Below, in pieces: positions 8,698 to 16,409 of a DNA stretch of 50,911 nucleotides; position 1 is the first letter of the stretch; each line of letters opens with the position of its first letter. Location of the stretch: positions 1-50,911 of the forward strand of contig JAFWRA010000070.1 of NCBI GenBank assembly GCA_017508895.1, read 5' to 3'. The notes under the pieces are model-generated. The model was not told the DNA's origin and ran no database searches. It worked only from the letters and a program-made list of their open reading frames with translations. The stretch is from Bacteroidales bacterium. Its GTDB lineage: Bacteria > Bacteroidota > Bacteroidia > Bacteroidales > F082. Made by a program: the position numbers and the translations under genes.

Positions 8698-10446
8698 ATG
8701 AAACGTAAACTATTGTATTTCATTGCTTTATTTCTCATTCTCAAACACTCATCAGCCCAAGTGCAGCCCACTTGGGAATCCATCAACGAGCGCGGCTATC
8801 CCCAGTGGTTCTCCGACGCCAAACTAGGCATCTTCATCCATTGGGGTGTGTATTCCGTGCCCGCCTACGCCAGCCTCGAAGGCTATGCCGAATGGTACTA
8901 CCGCGGCCTGATGACCAATGACGACCGCAAGGCTTTCCAAGAGCGCATTTACGGTAAAGACTTCAAATACGAAGACTTCGCACCGATGTGGAAAGCCGAG
9001 CTTTGGAACCCCGATGAATGGGCTGAATTGTTTAAAAAATCAGGAGCAAAGTATGTGCTTTTGGTCTCGAAACACCACGATGGCTTTTGCCTTTGGCCGA
9101 GCCAATATGCACCTGGATGGAATTCTGTTGAGGTTGGACCTCACCGCGACATCTGTGGTGAACTGACCGAGGCTGTGCGCAAAAAAGGCCTCAAAATGGG
9201 CTTCTACTACTCCTTGCCCGAATGGAAAAGCGACATCCATCGCTGGTATGTTGACCCCGACGAGAACATCGGCACATACGTTGATACGCACATGATTCCG
9301 CAATTCAAGGAACTCGTCACGCGCTACAAACCCACTATCCTCTTCACCGATGGTGAATGGCGCAACACGGCAGAACAATGGCATGCCACCGAACTGATTT
9401 CATGGTACTACAACACCGTAGGAAAGGATGCCATCGTCAACGACCGCTGGGGCGACGGACAACAGCACGGTTTCCGCACACCCGAATACAGCGCAGGCAT
9501 CACCCTCACTGACCGTCCTTGGGCCGAGTGTCGCGGCTTGGGCCGTTCGTTTGGCCTCAATCGCAACGAGCCTTTGGAAAACTACATGACCTCCGACGAG
9601 CTCATCCGTCATTTCTGCGTCCTCGTGGCGGCAGGCGGTGGCATGACGCTCAATGTGGGTCCTGCCGCTGACGGTAAAATCCCGCTCTTGCAGCAAGAAC
9701 GTTTGCTTGACCTTGGCAAATGGCTTGAAATCAACGGGGAAGCCATCTATGGAACCCGGCCTTACAAGAAGTTCTATGAAATGAAAGATGTCAAAGTGGA
9801 GCGCACTGACGCGAAAATCGACTTCGACTGGAAGCGCAATTCGCCTGACCCTGCCATTAGCTGTGACCACTTCCAAGCGCATTGGTCTGGCGAGTTTTCA
9901 TGTCCAGCCGACACCTATACTTTTGAAATTCAAACGGATGACAAAGCCAAATTGGTGATTGACGGAAAAACGATTATTGAAGACACAAGGATATCCAATA
10001 TCGGAACGATAGCGTTTTCAAACGTACCTTACCATACCATAGAAGTGCTCTACGAGGAGAATGAACTCGAAGCCACCATCACTCTATACTGGTTATCGAA
10101 AACAATGGAAAGGCAAGTGATGACAGGCTTCATGACAGGTGAATGGGTATGTAATTCCCCAACCACAAGTCAGCCCAAAGGTTTGACTGCCCTTTACACT
10201 TGCAAACAACCAAGCATCTGCTACACCCAAGGCAAAGATGCACTCTACGCCATCGCCTTGGAATATCCTGAAGACTTATTGGTTTTAAACATCGAAAAAC
10301 CCGAAAAAGACACGAAAATTACGCTGTTGGGTTGCCCGAAAACCTTACCGTGGAAATACGAAAACGGTCGACTTTTTATTGACACGAGCGGACTGAAATA
10401 CAGTGATTTGAAAAGTACGGCGGCTTGGGTGTTTAGGATGAAATGA
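8698..10446 (+). CDS. Secreted GH29 alpha-L-fucosidase with C-terminal PA14-like module
   Basis: Retaining alpha-L-fucosidase, 582 residues, with a signal peptide (residues 1-20, ending HSSA before QVQP). GH29 hallmarks are WFSDAKLGIFIHWGVYSVPA (about 37-56), SKHHDGFCLWPS (about 124-135), LKMGFYYSLPEW and TILFTDGEW, in which Asp218 is the predicted nucleophile. GGGMTLNVGPAADGKIP ends the catalytic domain. From about residue 385 a second domain contains WSGEFSCPADTYTF, DDKAKLVIDGK and TITLYW, the signature of a PA14-like carbohydrate-binding fold. The enzyme should release fucose from host or plant glycans. No fucose uptake or catabolic genes adjoin, so fucose use must be encoded elsewhere. 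A 12-bp perfect hairpin follows the stop. Confidence 0.92.
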   Translation: MKRKLLYFIALFLILKHSSAQVQPTWESINERGYPQWFSDAKLGIFIHWGVYSVPAYASLEGYAEWYYRGLMTNDDRKAFQERIYGKDFKYEDFAPMWKAELWNPDEWAELFKKSGAKYVLLVSKHHDGFCLWPSQYAPGWNSVEVGPHRDICGELTEAVRKKGLKMGFYYSLPEWKSDIHRWYVDPDENIGTYVDTHMIPQFKELVTRYKPTILFTDGEWRNTAEQWHATELISWYYNTVGKDAIVNDRWGDGQQHGFRTPEYSAGITLTDRPWAECRGLGRSFGLNRNEPLENYMTSDELIRHFCVLVAAGGGMTLNVGPAADGKIPLLQQERLLDLGKWLEINGEAIYGTRPYKKFYEMKDVKVERTDAKIDFDWKRNSPDPAISCDHFQAHWSGEFSCPADTYTFEIQTDDKAKLVIDGKTIIEDTRISNIGTIAFSNVPYHTIEVLYEENELEATITLYWLSKTMERQVMTGFMTGEWVCNSPTTSQPKGLTALYTCKQPSICYTQGKDALYAIALEYPEDLLVLNIEKPEKDTKITLLGCPKTLPWKYENGRLFIDTSGLKYSDLKSTAAWVFRMK

Positions 10447-10472
10447 GAAAAAGCGGCAATGCCGCTTTTTCT
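10446..10472. terminator. Bidirectional terminator between convergent genes
   Basis: Perfect 12-bp stem AGAAAAAGCGGC / GCCGCTTTTTCT with a 3-base loop. A-tract and T-tract flank it, so it can end both the fucosidase gene and the convergent gene at 10476. Confidence 0.9.
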
Positions 10473-10475
10473 GTT

Positions 10476-11060
10476 TCAGTCTGTCAGCTCTTTAAGGCCT
10501 TGATAGCCAATGATTCGATTTGTCCCATTTGGAACACGTTTGATATAAAAGCGTTCGTCCTCCTGCACAAACTTGAAATGCAAAAGGTCACCTGATTGAA
10601 AACAGTCTATTGCGCTGAACCGCATCGGCTTATGGGTTTGATAAGAGAAATCGGAAGTCTTCACAAATGTGATACGCTTCCCTGCTTTGAGAATACTAGG
10701 GGTACAGCCATCGAAATAGTTGCGGTTTCCCCATTTTCCAACAAACTCATCAGGATTCTTCAGGCCGTGGACATACACACGAAACAATTTGTCAGTCTTT
10801 GGCCGCACTTCAAGCACTTTCTGAAGAATGACTTTCTTGTCCATAACTACTTCCAGATACAGCCATTGGAAACGGTTTCCTTTGTTTTCCCAAATCGGTG
10901 TAAAATGCGCAGCCGCTGTCGTAGAATCATTCACAATGACCGTGTAATCACCTTGCATGGTGCGATAAAACTGCTTGGCGTCTTCTTCGGTAAACTTTTC
11001 TTGCGCAAAACCGCTAAAAGCCATAAAAACGGCAGCCAATATCAATGCAAATTTCTTCAT
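10476..11060 (-). CDS. Secreted CpeT/CpcT-like (DUF1001-like) protein
   Basis: A 194-residue protein with a signal peptide (residues 1-20, ending SGFAQ). The mature part recalls the CpeT/CpcT fold: a start of about 15 residues with FYRTMQGDYTV, then PIWENKGNRFQWLYLEVV, then VILQKVLEVRP, then FRVYVHGLKNPDEFVGKW, and a cysteine-containing FDGCTPSILKAG segment. In cyanobacteria this family attaches phycobilins; the many homologues in non-photosynthetic bacteria, often secreted, have no known role. I see no residue proof for lyase activity. The assignment is by pattern only and is moderate. The gene has its own promoter box at 11089-11096 and a shared terminator downstream. Confidence 0.5.
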   Translation of the reverse strand: MKKFALILAAVFMAFSGFAQEKFTEEDAKQFYRTMQGDYTVIVNDSTTAAAHFTPIWENKGNRFQWLYLEVVMDKKVILQKVLEVRPKTDKLFRVYVHGLKNPDEFVGKWGNRNYFDGCTPSILKAGKRITFVKTSDFSYQTHKPMRFSAIDCFQSGDLLHFKFVQEDERFYIKRVPNGTNRIIGYQGLKELTD

Positions 11061-11088
11061 ATTTTATCTGTATTATAATTTTGAGTTG

Positions 11089-11096
11089 CAAAAATA
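11089..11096 (-). promoter_or_regulatory. Bacteroidota -7 promoter box TATTTTTG
   Basis: Exact TAnnTTTG match on the minus strand, 28 bases before the start of the CpeT-like gene. Confidence 0.6.
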
Positions 11097-11124
11097 AACA
11101 ATCTCTCACATTTTTCAAATTTCT

Positions 11125-11688
11125 CTATTCTATTTTGTGCCAAACTGGTTCAATTTCGATTTCTTTCCCCAACTGCTCCACAAAACGGTCAAAGTTTTCC
11201 TTTACGGTATGCACGTCGTTTACAATATAATACTCGAATTCCGTTTCCATTTCGTCGGAAAAGATGTTGATATCCAAATGCTTAAATGCTGACGCCACAA
11301 CGCGGCTGTTCTTTAACACACAGTAGCCTGCCTCAGAATGGCCAGGAGAAACATAGCTGCTATAGCCTACGGCATTCTTGAAAAAGACCATATCACAACA
11401 CCGATCGGCATAGGCCAAAACCTCCACGCTATCGCCACAAATGGCATACACGCCCTGCCAAGACTGTTCCTCATCACTACGCACCCACAATTCTGATTTT
11501 CCGTCTTCATCAAGATCTATTAGAGCATAGTCCATATAATTCAACGAATCGTCCCAAATGCAATAATAAAAGGCATTCCTATCTATGGATTCTCTGTATT
11601 TGTTGAAGTCGAATACTATGTTATCCTGTGCCTGCGCCATACTACCAAAAGCCAGCAAGAACACGAGAACAAGTCGTATTTTTTTCAT
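11125..11688 (-). CDS. Secreted protein of unknown function with a D-x-D-x-D-G loop
   Basis: I do not recognise a family. The 187 residues start with a signal peptide (1-21, ending SMAQAQ). Residues 55-69 read ALIDLDEDGKSELWV, the calcium-binding D-x-D-x-D-G loop followed by E-L-W-V that is common in FG-GAP-like and VCBS-like repeats, but only one copy is present. A pair of cysteines (DRCCDMVFF) lies in the middle. It is 41 bases downstream of the 105-residue gene and shows no promoter of its own, so it is probably the last gene of the oxoamine synthase - ptrB operon. Confidence 0.6.
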   Translation of the reverse strand: MKKIRLVLVFLLAFGSMAQAQDNIVFDFNKYRESIDRNAFYYCIWDDSLNYMDYALIDLDEDGKSELWVRSDEEQSWQGVYAICGDSVEVLAYADRCCDMVFFKNAVGYSSYVSPGHSEAGYCVLKNSRVVASAFKHLDINIFSDEMETEFEYYIVNDVHTVKENFDRFVEQLGKEIEIEPVWHKIE

Positions 11689-11729
11689 TGCAGCATTGTT
11701 TTACTCGTCAATAGATTCCACTTTCCAGT

Positions 11730-12047
11730 CTACTTCTTCGATTTTAACGAGTCGAACGCTTTATCAAAGTCATCTTCCGTATAACTATCGTCATGCACCG
11801 AACGCTCAGGGCCCATGGTTCCATACATTGTGTCCTCGAAACGGAAGAGCAACCGTCCCGTTTCAATCAGTCGGTCGTTGTCATAGTCGTCGGGGAATGA
11901 GCCCAACCTATCAAAGACTTCTTTGGTAATCTCATAAAGGAAGCGCGTTTGCCCTTCACGGTTGGTGTACATGAGATGTCCATAGTACTTTTTGCGTTGT
12001 TGGTCGTAACAGGCCTTCCAACAATTTCCTTTTTTACAAAGTTTCAT
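11730..12047 (-). CDS. Small cytoplasmic protein of unknown function, coupled to ptrB
   Basis: A 105-residue protein without signal peptide. The N-terminus has three cysteines in a short span (KLCKKGNCWKACYDQ: Cys4, Cys9, Cys13); the middle has basic and aromatic residues (KKYYGHLMYTNREGQTRF) and the end is acidic (SYTEDDFDKAFDSLKSKK). The start codon shares one base with the ptrB stop (TAATG), a sign of translational coupling. I know no family for it. The Cys pattern could bind metal, but no fourth ligand is obvious. Confidence 0.6.
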   Translation of the reverse strand: MKLCKKGNCWKACYDQQRKKYYGHLMYTNREGQTRFLYEITKEVFDRLGSFPDDYDNDRLIETGRLLFRFEDTMYGTMGPERSVHDDSYTEDDFDKAFDSLKSKK

Positions 12048-14158
12048 TATTCTTCGTCTTTAGATGATATCATACCCAGTTCATCCAGCATGAAAGCATA
12101 TTCCAGAGCGACTTCTTTATAACCCTCGAAACGACCCGAAGCGCCACCATGTCCGTAGTCCATCTCGGTTTTCAGGTAGAGCGGATTCTTGTCCGTCTTC
12201 AAGGCACGCAACTTGGCGGCCCACTTGGCGGGTTCCCAATACTGAACTTGACTATCATGCAACCCAGTGGTAATCAACATGGCTGGATAGTCCTTGGCCT
12301 CCACATTGTCGTAAGGCGAATAGGATAGCATGTAGTCGTAATACTTTTTCTCATTGGGGTTGCCCCACTCGTCATACTCACCCGTAGTAAGCGGGATGGA
12401 CTCGTCCAACATAGTGGTCACCACATCAACAAACGGCACCTGCGCGATGACACCCTTCCATAAATCGGGACGCATGTTGGTCACAGCACCGACGAGCAAA
12501 CCACCAGCGCTACCGCCCATGGCAAACATTTTTTGCGACGATGTGTAACCATTTTTGATAAGGTATTCGGCACAGGCGATGAAGTCGAGGAAGGTATTCT
12601 TCTTGTTCAGCATCTTGCCATCTTCGTACCACTGTCTTCCCATCTCTTCGCCGCCACGTATGTGGGCAATAGCCCAGATGAAGCCACGATCCAACAGGCT
12701 GATGCGTGCCAAGGAGAAATAGGCATCCGTGCTGCAACCGTATGAACCGTAACCGTAAAGGACAAGTGGGCTACCGTTGAGGCCGGGCTCTTCGACAGGC
12801 TCAGGGCCCCTCGCTTTTACAGAACCTTTCTTGTAAACAATCGAAATTGGAACCAAAACACCGTCATGCGAAGGGGCCATCAAGCGCTCTGTGACATACG
12901 CTTCGGGGTTATAGCCGCCTACGATTTCCTGCTGTTTGAGCAAGGTCTTTGTACGTTTTTCCATGTCGAACTCAAAGACAGAAGATGGCGTGGTCATTGA
13001 GTTGTAGGAATAACGCAGTGTGACAGCTTCAAAGTCAGGGTTGGCACCCACACCCGCAGTGTAAGTCGGTTCACCGAAATCTAGGTAGTAATCGGTGCTG
13101 CCATCCCACGATTTCACCCGAATCTTCACCAAACCGCCTTCACGCTCCTCGATGACAAAGAACTTGTCGAAAATCGTTACACCTTCAATCATCACTTGCT
13201 CGCGATGCGGCACAACCTCTTCCCAATTGGATTTCTCGGTTTGCCCAATTGGTGTCCGCATAATCTTGTAGTTCTTCGCCCCATCGGCATTGGTCTGGAT
13301 ATAGAAATGCTCGCGGTAATGGTCAATACCGTACAGCATATCGGTCTGACGTTCCTGAAACACACGAAACATTCCTTCAGGCTGGTCACTTTCAAGAATA
13401 CGGCATTCCGAAGACAGTGTCGATTCCGAATTGATGATCAGATACTTCCTCGATTTCGTCTTGTTGATATAGGCAACAAACGTCTCGTCCTTTTCCTCAT
13501 AAACCACCACATCGTCGTTCGGATTGGTGCCCAAACGATGACGCATGATTTTATAAGGCCTCAAGGTTTCATCCTTCACACCGTAAAACAAGGTCCTGTT
13601 ATCGCTGGCCCAGACCACATTGCCCGAAGTGCCAATAATAGGCTCACCCACAAGGTCACCCGTCGCCAAGTCCTTGACATACACCGTATAGATGCGGCGG
13701 CTCACGGTATCCACCGAATAGGCCAACAGCCTGTCATCCTCGCTCAGGCTCACCTCTCCAATATCGAAGAATGCATGACCTTCAGCCAACGCATTACAAT
13801 CCAGAAGAATCTCCTCCGATGCATCCAGACTGTGCTTTTTGCGACAAAAGAGGGGATATTCCTTCCCCTCTTCATAACGCGTGTAGTGGTAATAGTCCCG
13901 TATCTTGATAGGCACCGAATTGTCGTCCTGTTTGATACGACCCGTCATCTCCTCAAAGAGCTGTTTCTGAAGCGGTTCGGTATGCTTCAGACAAGTATCG
14001 GCATATTGGTTTTCGGCTTCAAGGTAAGCTAAAACCTCAGGATTCTCGCGCTCGTTGAGCCAATAATAGTTGTCAATCCGTGTATGGCCATGTTTCGTCA
14101 TCGTGTGGGGACGAATAGCGGCCACTGGGGGTGTGATGTTATCGGGCACTTCCTTCAA
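12047..14158 (-). CDS. ptrB: Oligopeptidase B (S9A prolyl oligopeptidase family)
   Basis: Serine peptidase of clan SC that cuts short peptides, mostly after basic residues. The 703 residues show an N-terminal seven-blade propeller (about 80-430) and an alpha/beta-hydrolase domain. Visible are YGYGSYGCSTDAYFS, AHIRGGEEMGRQWYEDGK, MGGSAGGLLVGAV (catalytic Ser near 548), GLHDSQVQYWEPAKW (Asp near 633) and YGHGGASGR (His near 668). No signal peptide, so it is cytoplasmic. Residues 447-458 (VKARGPEPVEEP) just before LVLYGYGSYG are an extra segment encoded by an interspersed DNA repeat (12787-12820). The gene begins 5 bases after the oxoamine synthase stop and overlaps the next gene by one base, so the three are one operon. 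Confidence 0.93.
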   Translation of the reverse strand: MKEVPDNITPPVAAIRPHTMTKHGHTRIDNYYWLNERENPEVLAYLEAENQYADTCLKHTEPLQKQLFEEMTGRIKQDDNSVPIKIRDYYHYTRYEEGKEYPLFCRKKHSLDASEEILLDCNALAEGHAFFDIGEVSLSEDDRLLAYSVDTVSRRIYTVYVKDLATGDLVGEPIIGTSGNVVWASDNRTLFYGVKDETLRPYKIMRHRLGTNPNDDVVVYEEKDETFVAYINKTKSRKYLIINSESTLSSECRILESDQPEGMFRVFQERQTDMLYGIDHYREHFYIQTNADGAKNYKIMRTPIGQTEKSNWEEVVPHREQVMIEGVTIFDKFFVIEEREGGLVKIRVKSWDGSTDYYLDFGEPTYTAGVGANPDFEAVTLRYSYNSMTTPSSVFEFDMEKRTKTLLKQQEIVGGYNPEAYVTERLMAPSHDGVLVPISIVYKKGSVKARGPEPVEEPGLNGSPLVLYGYGSYGCSTDAYFSLARISLLDRGFIWAIAHIRGGEEMGRQWYEDGKMLNKKNTFLDFIACAEYLIKNGYTSSQKMFAMGGSAGGLLVGAVTNMRPDLWKGVIAQVPFVDVVTTMLDESIPLTTGEYDEWGNPNEKKYYDYMLSYSPYDNVEAKDYPAMLITTGLHDSQVQYWEPAKWAAKLRALKTDKNPLYLKTEMDYGHGGASGRFEGYKEVALEYAFMLDELGMISSKDEE
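12787..12820. repeat. 34-bp interspersed repeat inserted in frame in ptrB
   Basis: This stretch matches 41557-41590 at 30 of 34 positions, including the 16-base identical core TTCGACAGGCTCAGGG and the shared end GCTTTTAC. Here it lies within coding sequence and is translated on the minus strand as VKARGPEPVEE. Confidence 0.8.
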
Positions 14159-14163
14159 ATCTA

Positions 14164-15423
14164 TTACACAATTCTCATATTCGGCACTTCATCACCATCA
14201 TAGAAGCCCTTGGCGAGTTTTTCTTTGACTTCAGTAAAGGCATTCAATGTATAATTGACGTCGTCCATCGTATGTGCTGCCGTCGGAATGATACGGAAGA
14301 TAATCATGCCCTTGGGGATGACGGGATAAGTGATGACCGAGCAGAAAATGCGGTAGTTCTCGCGCAAGTCCATAGCGATATTAGTGGCTTGCACCACATC
14401 GCCCTGAACATGAACGGGTGTCACGCAAGCCTCAGCAGGACCAATGTCGAAGCCCAAGTCTCGGAAGCCCTTCTGCAAGGCGCGGGTAACCTTCCACAAT
14501 TGGGCACGCAGGGCATCACCTTCGGCGCTGCGGATGATTTCCAAACGCTTCTCGCAGCCTTCCACGATGGCCAACGGTAAAGACTTAGCGTACATCTGTG
14601 AACGCATGTTATAGCGCAGATATTCAATCACATACTTCGGACCAGCCACAAAACCACCGATGATAGCCATAGCCTTGGCATAAGCACCAATGTAAATATC
14701 GATATCGTCCATCACATTGAAATGCTCTGACGTACCGCGACCCGTTGGACCCATCACACCGAAGCCGTGGGCATCGTCAATGAGAATGCGGAAACTGTAT
14801 TTCTTCTTCAGGGCAACGATACCGGCGAGGTCGCCCAAGGCGCCCGTCATGCCATACACGCCCTCGGTGATGACAAGGATGCCGCCACCCGTCTTGGCTA
14901 CTACCTCCGTGGCGACCTTCAGCTTCTTCTCAAGGTCCTCCATGTTATTATGGCGGTACTTATACTTGTTGCCAATATGCAAACGGATACCGTCGAGAAG
15001 GCAGGCATGAGCTTCGTTGTCGTAAACGATAACATCATGTGGAGAAGTCAGTGTGTCAATGGTCGACACAATGCCTTGATAGCCAAAGTTGAACAGATAG
15101 GCAGCTTCTTTCTTCTCGAAGTCGGCCAGTTCGTGCTCGAAATGCTCGTGCATACGAGTGTGGCCTGTCATCATACGGGCACCCATAGGAGCAGCAAGGC
15201 CATATTTGGCGGCGGCTTCGGCATCCACACGGCGAATCTCGGGGTGGTTGGCTAAACCCAAATAATTGTTCAAGCTCCAGCAGAGCACTTCCCTGCCGTC
15301 AAAAATCATGCGCGGTCCCAACTCGCCTTCAAGACGCGGAAAAGCGAAATAACCGTCGGCGCGTTCACGGTATTGGCCAATCGGGCCACCCGAATCCTTT
15401 GATATTCTTTCGAAAATGTCCAT
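14164..15423 (-). CDS. Alpha-oxoamine synthase (serine palmitoyltransferase / KBL-like, PLP-dependent)
   Basis: Fold-type I PLP enzyme, 419 residues, of the alpha-oxoamine synthase family, which condenses an amino acid with an acyl thioester and releases CO2. Visible are SLNNYLGLANHPE (about 50-62), GARMMTGHTRMHEHFE, LVITEGVYGMTGALGDL, ILIDDAHGFGVMGPTGRG (Asp and His of the PLP site) and YIGAYAKAMAIIGGFVAGP with the predicted Schiff-base lysine in AYAKA. It resembles Bacteroidota proteins annotated as serine palmitoyltransferase or 2-amino-3-ketobutyrate ligase; I cannot tell serine, glycine or cysteate apart. Divergent neighbours are an SDR and a VOC protein, which would fit a sphingoid- or sulfonolipid-like base pathway, but that is inference. 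It heads the minus-strand operon with ptrB. Confidence 0.85.
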   Translation of the reverse strand: MDIFERISKDSGGPIGQYRERADGYFAFPRLEGELGPRMIFDGREVLCWSLNNYLGLANHPEIRRVDAEAAAKYGLAAPMGARMMTGHTRMHEHFEHELADFEKKEAAYLFNFGYQGIVSTIDTLTSPHDVIVYDNEAHACLLDGIRLHIGNKYKYRHNNMEDLEKKLKVATEVVAKTGGGILVITEGVYGMTGALGDLAGIVALKKKYSFRILIDDAHGFGVMGPTGRGTSEHFNVMDDIDIYIGAYAKAMAIIGGFVAGPKYVIEYLRYNMRSQMYAKSLPLAIVEGCEKRLEIIRSAEGDALRAQLWKVTRALQKGFRDLGFDIGPAEACVTPVHVQGDVVQATNIAMDLRENYRIFCSVITYPVIPKGMIIFRIIPTAAHTMDDVNYTLNAFTEVKEKLAKGFYDGDEVPNMRIV

Positions 15424-15469
15424 TTAATATGATTGTTGATTGATTAATTGTTTAATTGTTGATTGTTGC

Positions 15470-15493
15470 AGAGTCGCAAAATTTTGCGACTCT
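15470..15493. repeat. Perfect 24-bp palindrome in the oxoamine synthase leader
   Basis: Half-site AGAGTCGCAAAA followed directly by its reverse complement TTTTGCGACTCT. It lies downstream of the minus-strand -7 box at 15514-15521, so it would be transcribed in the leader of the oxoamine synthase operon. The flank TCTAC and the shape resemble the TAGAGACGC palindromes at 24264 and 36747. Confidence 0.7.
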
Positions 15494-15513
15494 ACGATTG
15501 AAATAATAGGCTA

Positions 15514-15521
15514 CAAAATTA
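15514..15521 (-). promoter_or_regulatory. Bacteroidota -7 promoter box TAATTTTG for the oxoamine synthase operon
   Basis: Exact TAnnTTTG match on the minus strand, 90 bases before the start codon; the transcript leader would contain the 24-bp palindrome. Confidence 0.5.
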
Positions 15522-15560
15522 GTAAATATATTGATTTTCCTAACATCAAGGAATTATTTT

Positions 15561-15568
15561 TAATTTTG
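15561..15568 (+). promoter_or_regulatory. Bacteroidota -7 promoter box TAATTTTG for the SDR-VOC operon
   Basis: Exact TAnnTTTG match followed by CAGC. It implies a transcript start near 15575, which supports the SDR start at 15618 over the ATG at 15579. Confidence 0.6.
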
Positions 15569-15617
15569 CAGCGTAGAAATGGAGATCCCCTACAGGAATC
15601 CAAAGAACAATATAGTT

Positions 15618-16409
15618 ATGTTAGACCTAAAAGGAAAAACAGCTCTCGTCACAGGCGGCGGCACAGGTATAGGCCAAAGCATCGCCCTGCATCTGGCCCA
15701 AGAAGGCTGCCATCTCGTACTGACAGGCTTGGGCATCGACGACCTCAACAAAACCAAGGAAAAGTGCGAACAATATGGTGTGCGTGCCTATGCCACCGAG
15801 ACCCAGTTGGATGACTATTCATCCATTGACCGTCTATACGATTTCGTGATGCAGCAAGGCCTCAGCATCGACCTCTTCGTGCTCAACGCAGGCATCTCGC
15901 AGCGAGAAAAGGCCTTGGACACAGACTTCAGTGTTGACGAAATAATCCTGAAAATCGACTTTATGAGTGGAGTCTACTTGGTAAAAAAGTTCAAGGAGAT
16001 GATCAAGGCAAAGGAACATGTTCAGTTCAGTGTGACTACTTCCCTTTCGGGACTATTCGGTTTCCCGCTACGATCGGCCTACTGTGCGGCGAAGCATGCT
16101 TTGTTCGGTTTCTACGAGTCGTTGGAGCTGGAATACGACAACATCAACGTCACCTTCCTCATTCCAGGACGCATCAACACGCAAATCAGCAAAAGCGCAC
16201 TGATGGGCGACGGTACCGCCCACGCCAAGATGGACGCAGGACAAGCCAACGGCCTCGATGTGGACAAATGCGGCGCCATCGCCGTGCGCGCCATCAAACG
16301 GCAGCGCCACCGCAAACTCATCGGTCGCAGCGAGCTGCTGATGGCCTATATCCATAAATATTGCTTACCTTTGTATTATAAACTATCGAGAAAAATATCA
16401 GCAACATAA
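15618..16409 (+). CDS. Short-chain dehydrogenase/reductase (SDR)
   Basis: Classical SDR, 263 residues from this start, NAD(P)-dependent. The cofactor motif TGGGTGIG is at residues 12-19, NAG follows in LFVLNAGIS, and the catalytic set is a Ser in TSLSG, Tyr155 and Lys159 in YCAAK. The C-terminus is basic and hydrophobic (YIHKYCLPLYYKLSRKISAT), as in membrane-associated DHRS7-type or 3-ketosphinganine-reductase-like SDRs. An in-frame ATG at 15579 would add 13 residues, but it lies only about 10 bases from the promoter box, so I prefer 15618. The stop shares one base with the next start (TAATG). It stands divergent from the oxoamine synthase, whose product would be a ketone; a role as its ketoreductase is possible but unproven. 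Confidence 0.85.
   Translation: MLDLKGKTALVTGGGTGIGQSIALHLAQEGCHLVLTGLGIDDLNKTKEKCEQYGVRAYATETQLDDYSSIDRLYDFVMQQGLSIDLFVLNAGISQREKALDTDFSVDEIILKIDFMSGVYLVKKFKEMIKAKEHVQFSVTTSLSGLFGFPLRSAYCAAKHALFGFYESLELEYDNINVTFLIPGRINTQISKSALMGDGTAHAKMDAGQANGLDVDKCGAIAVRAIKRQRHRKLIGRSELLMAYIHKYCLPLYYKLSRKISAT

Noticed and set aside
1220..10446. Polysaccharide utilization locus
   Set aside because: No SusC/SusD-like pair, no sensor or SARP/HTCS regulator, mixed strands and separate promoters.
15579..15617. Earlier start for the SDR
   Set aside because: The ATG at 15579 lies about 10 bases from the -7 box, and the 13 extra residues do not belong to the SDR fold; 15618 gives the standard start.
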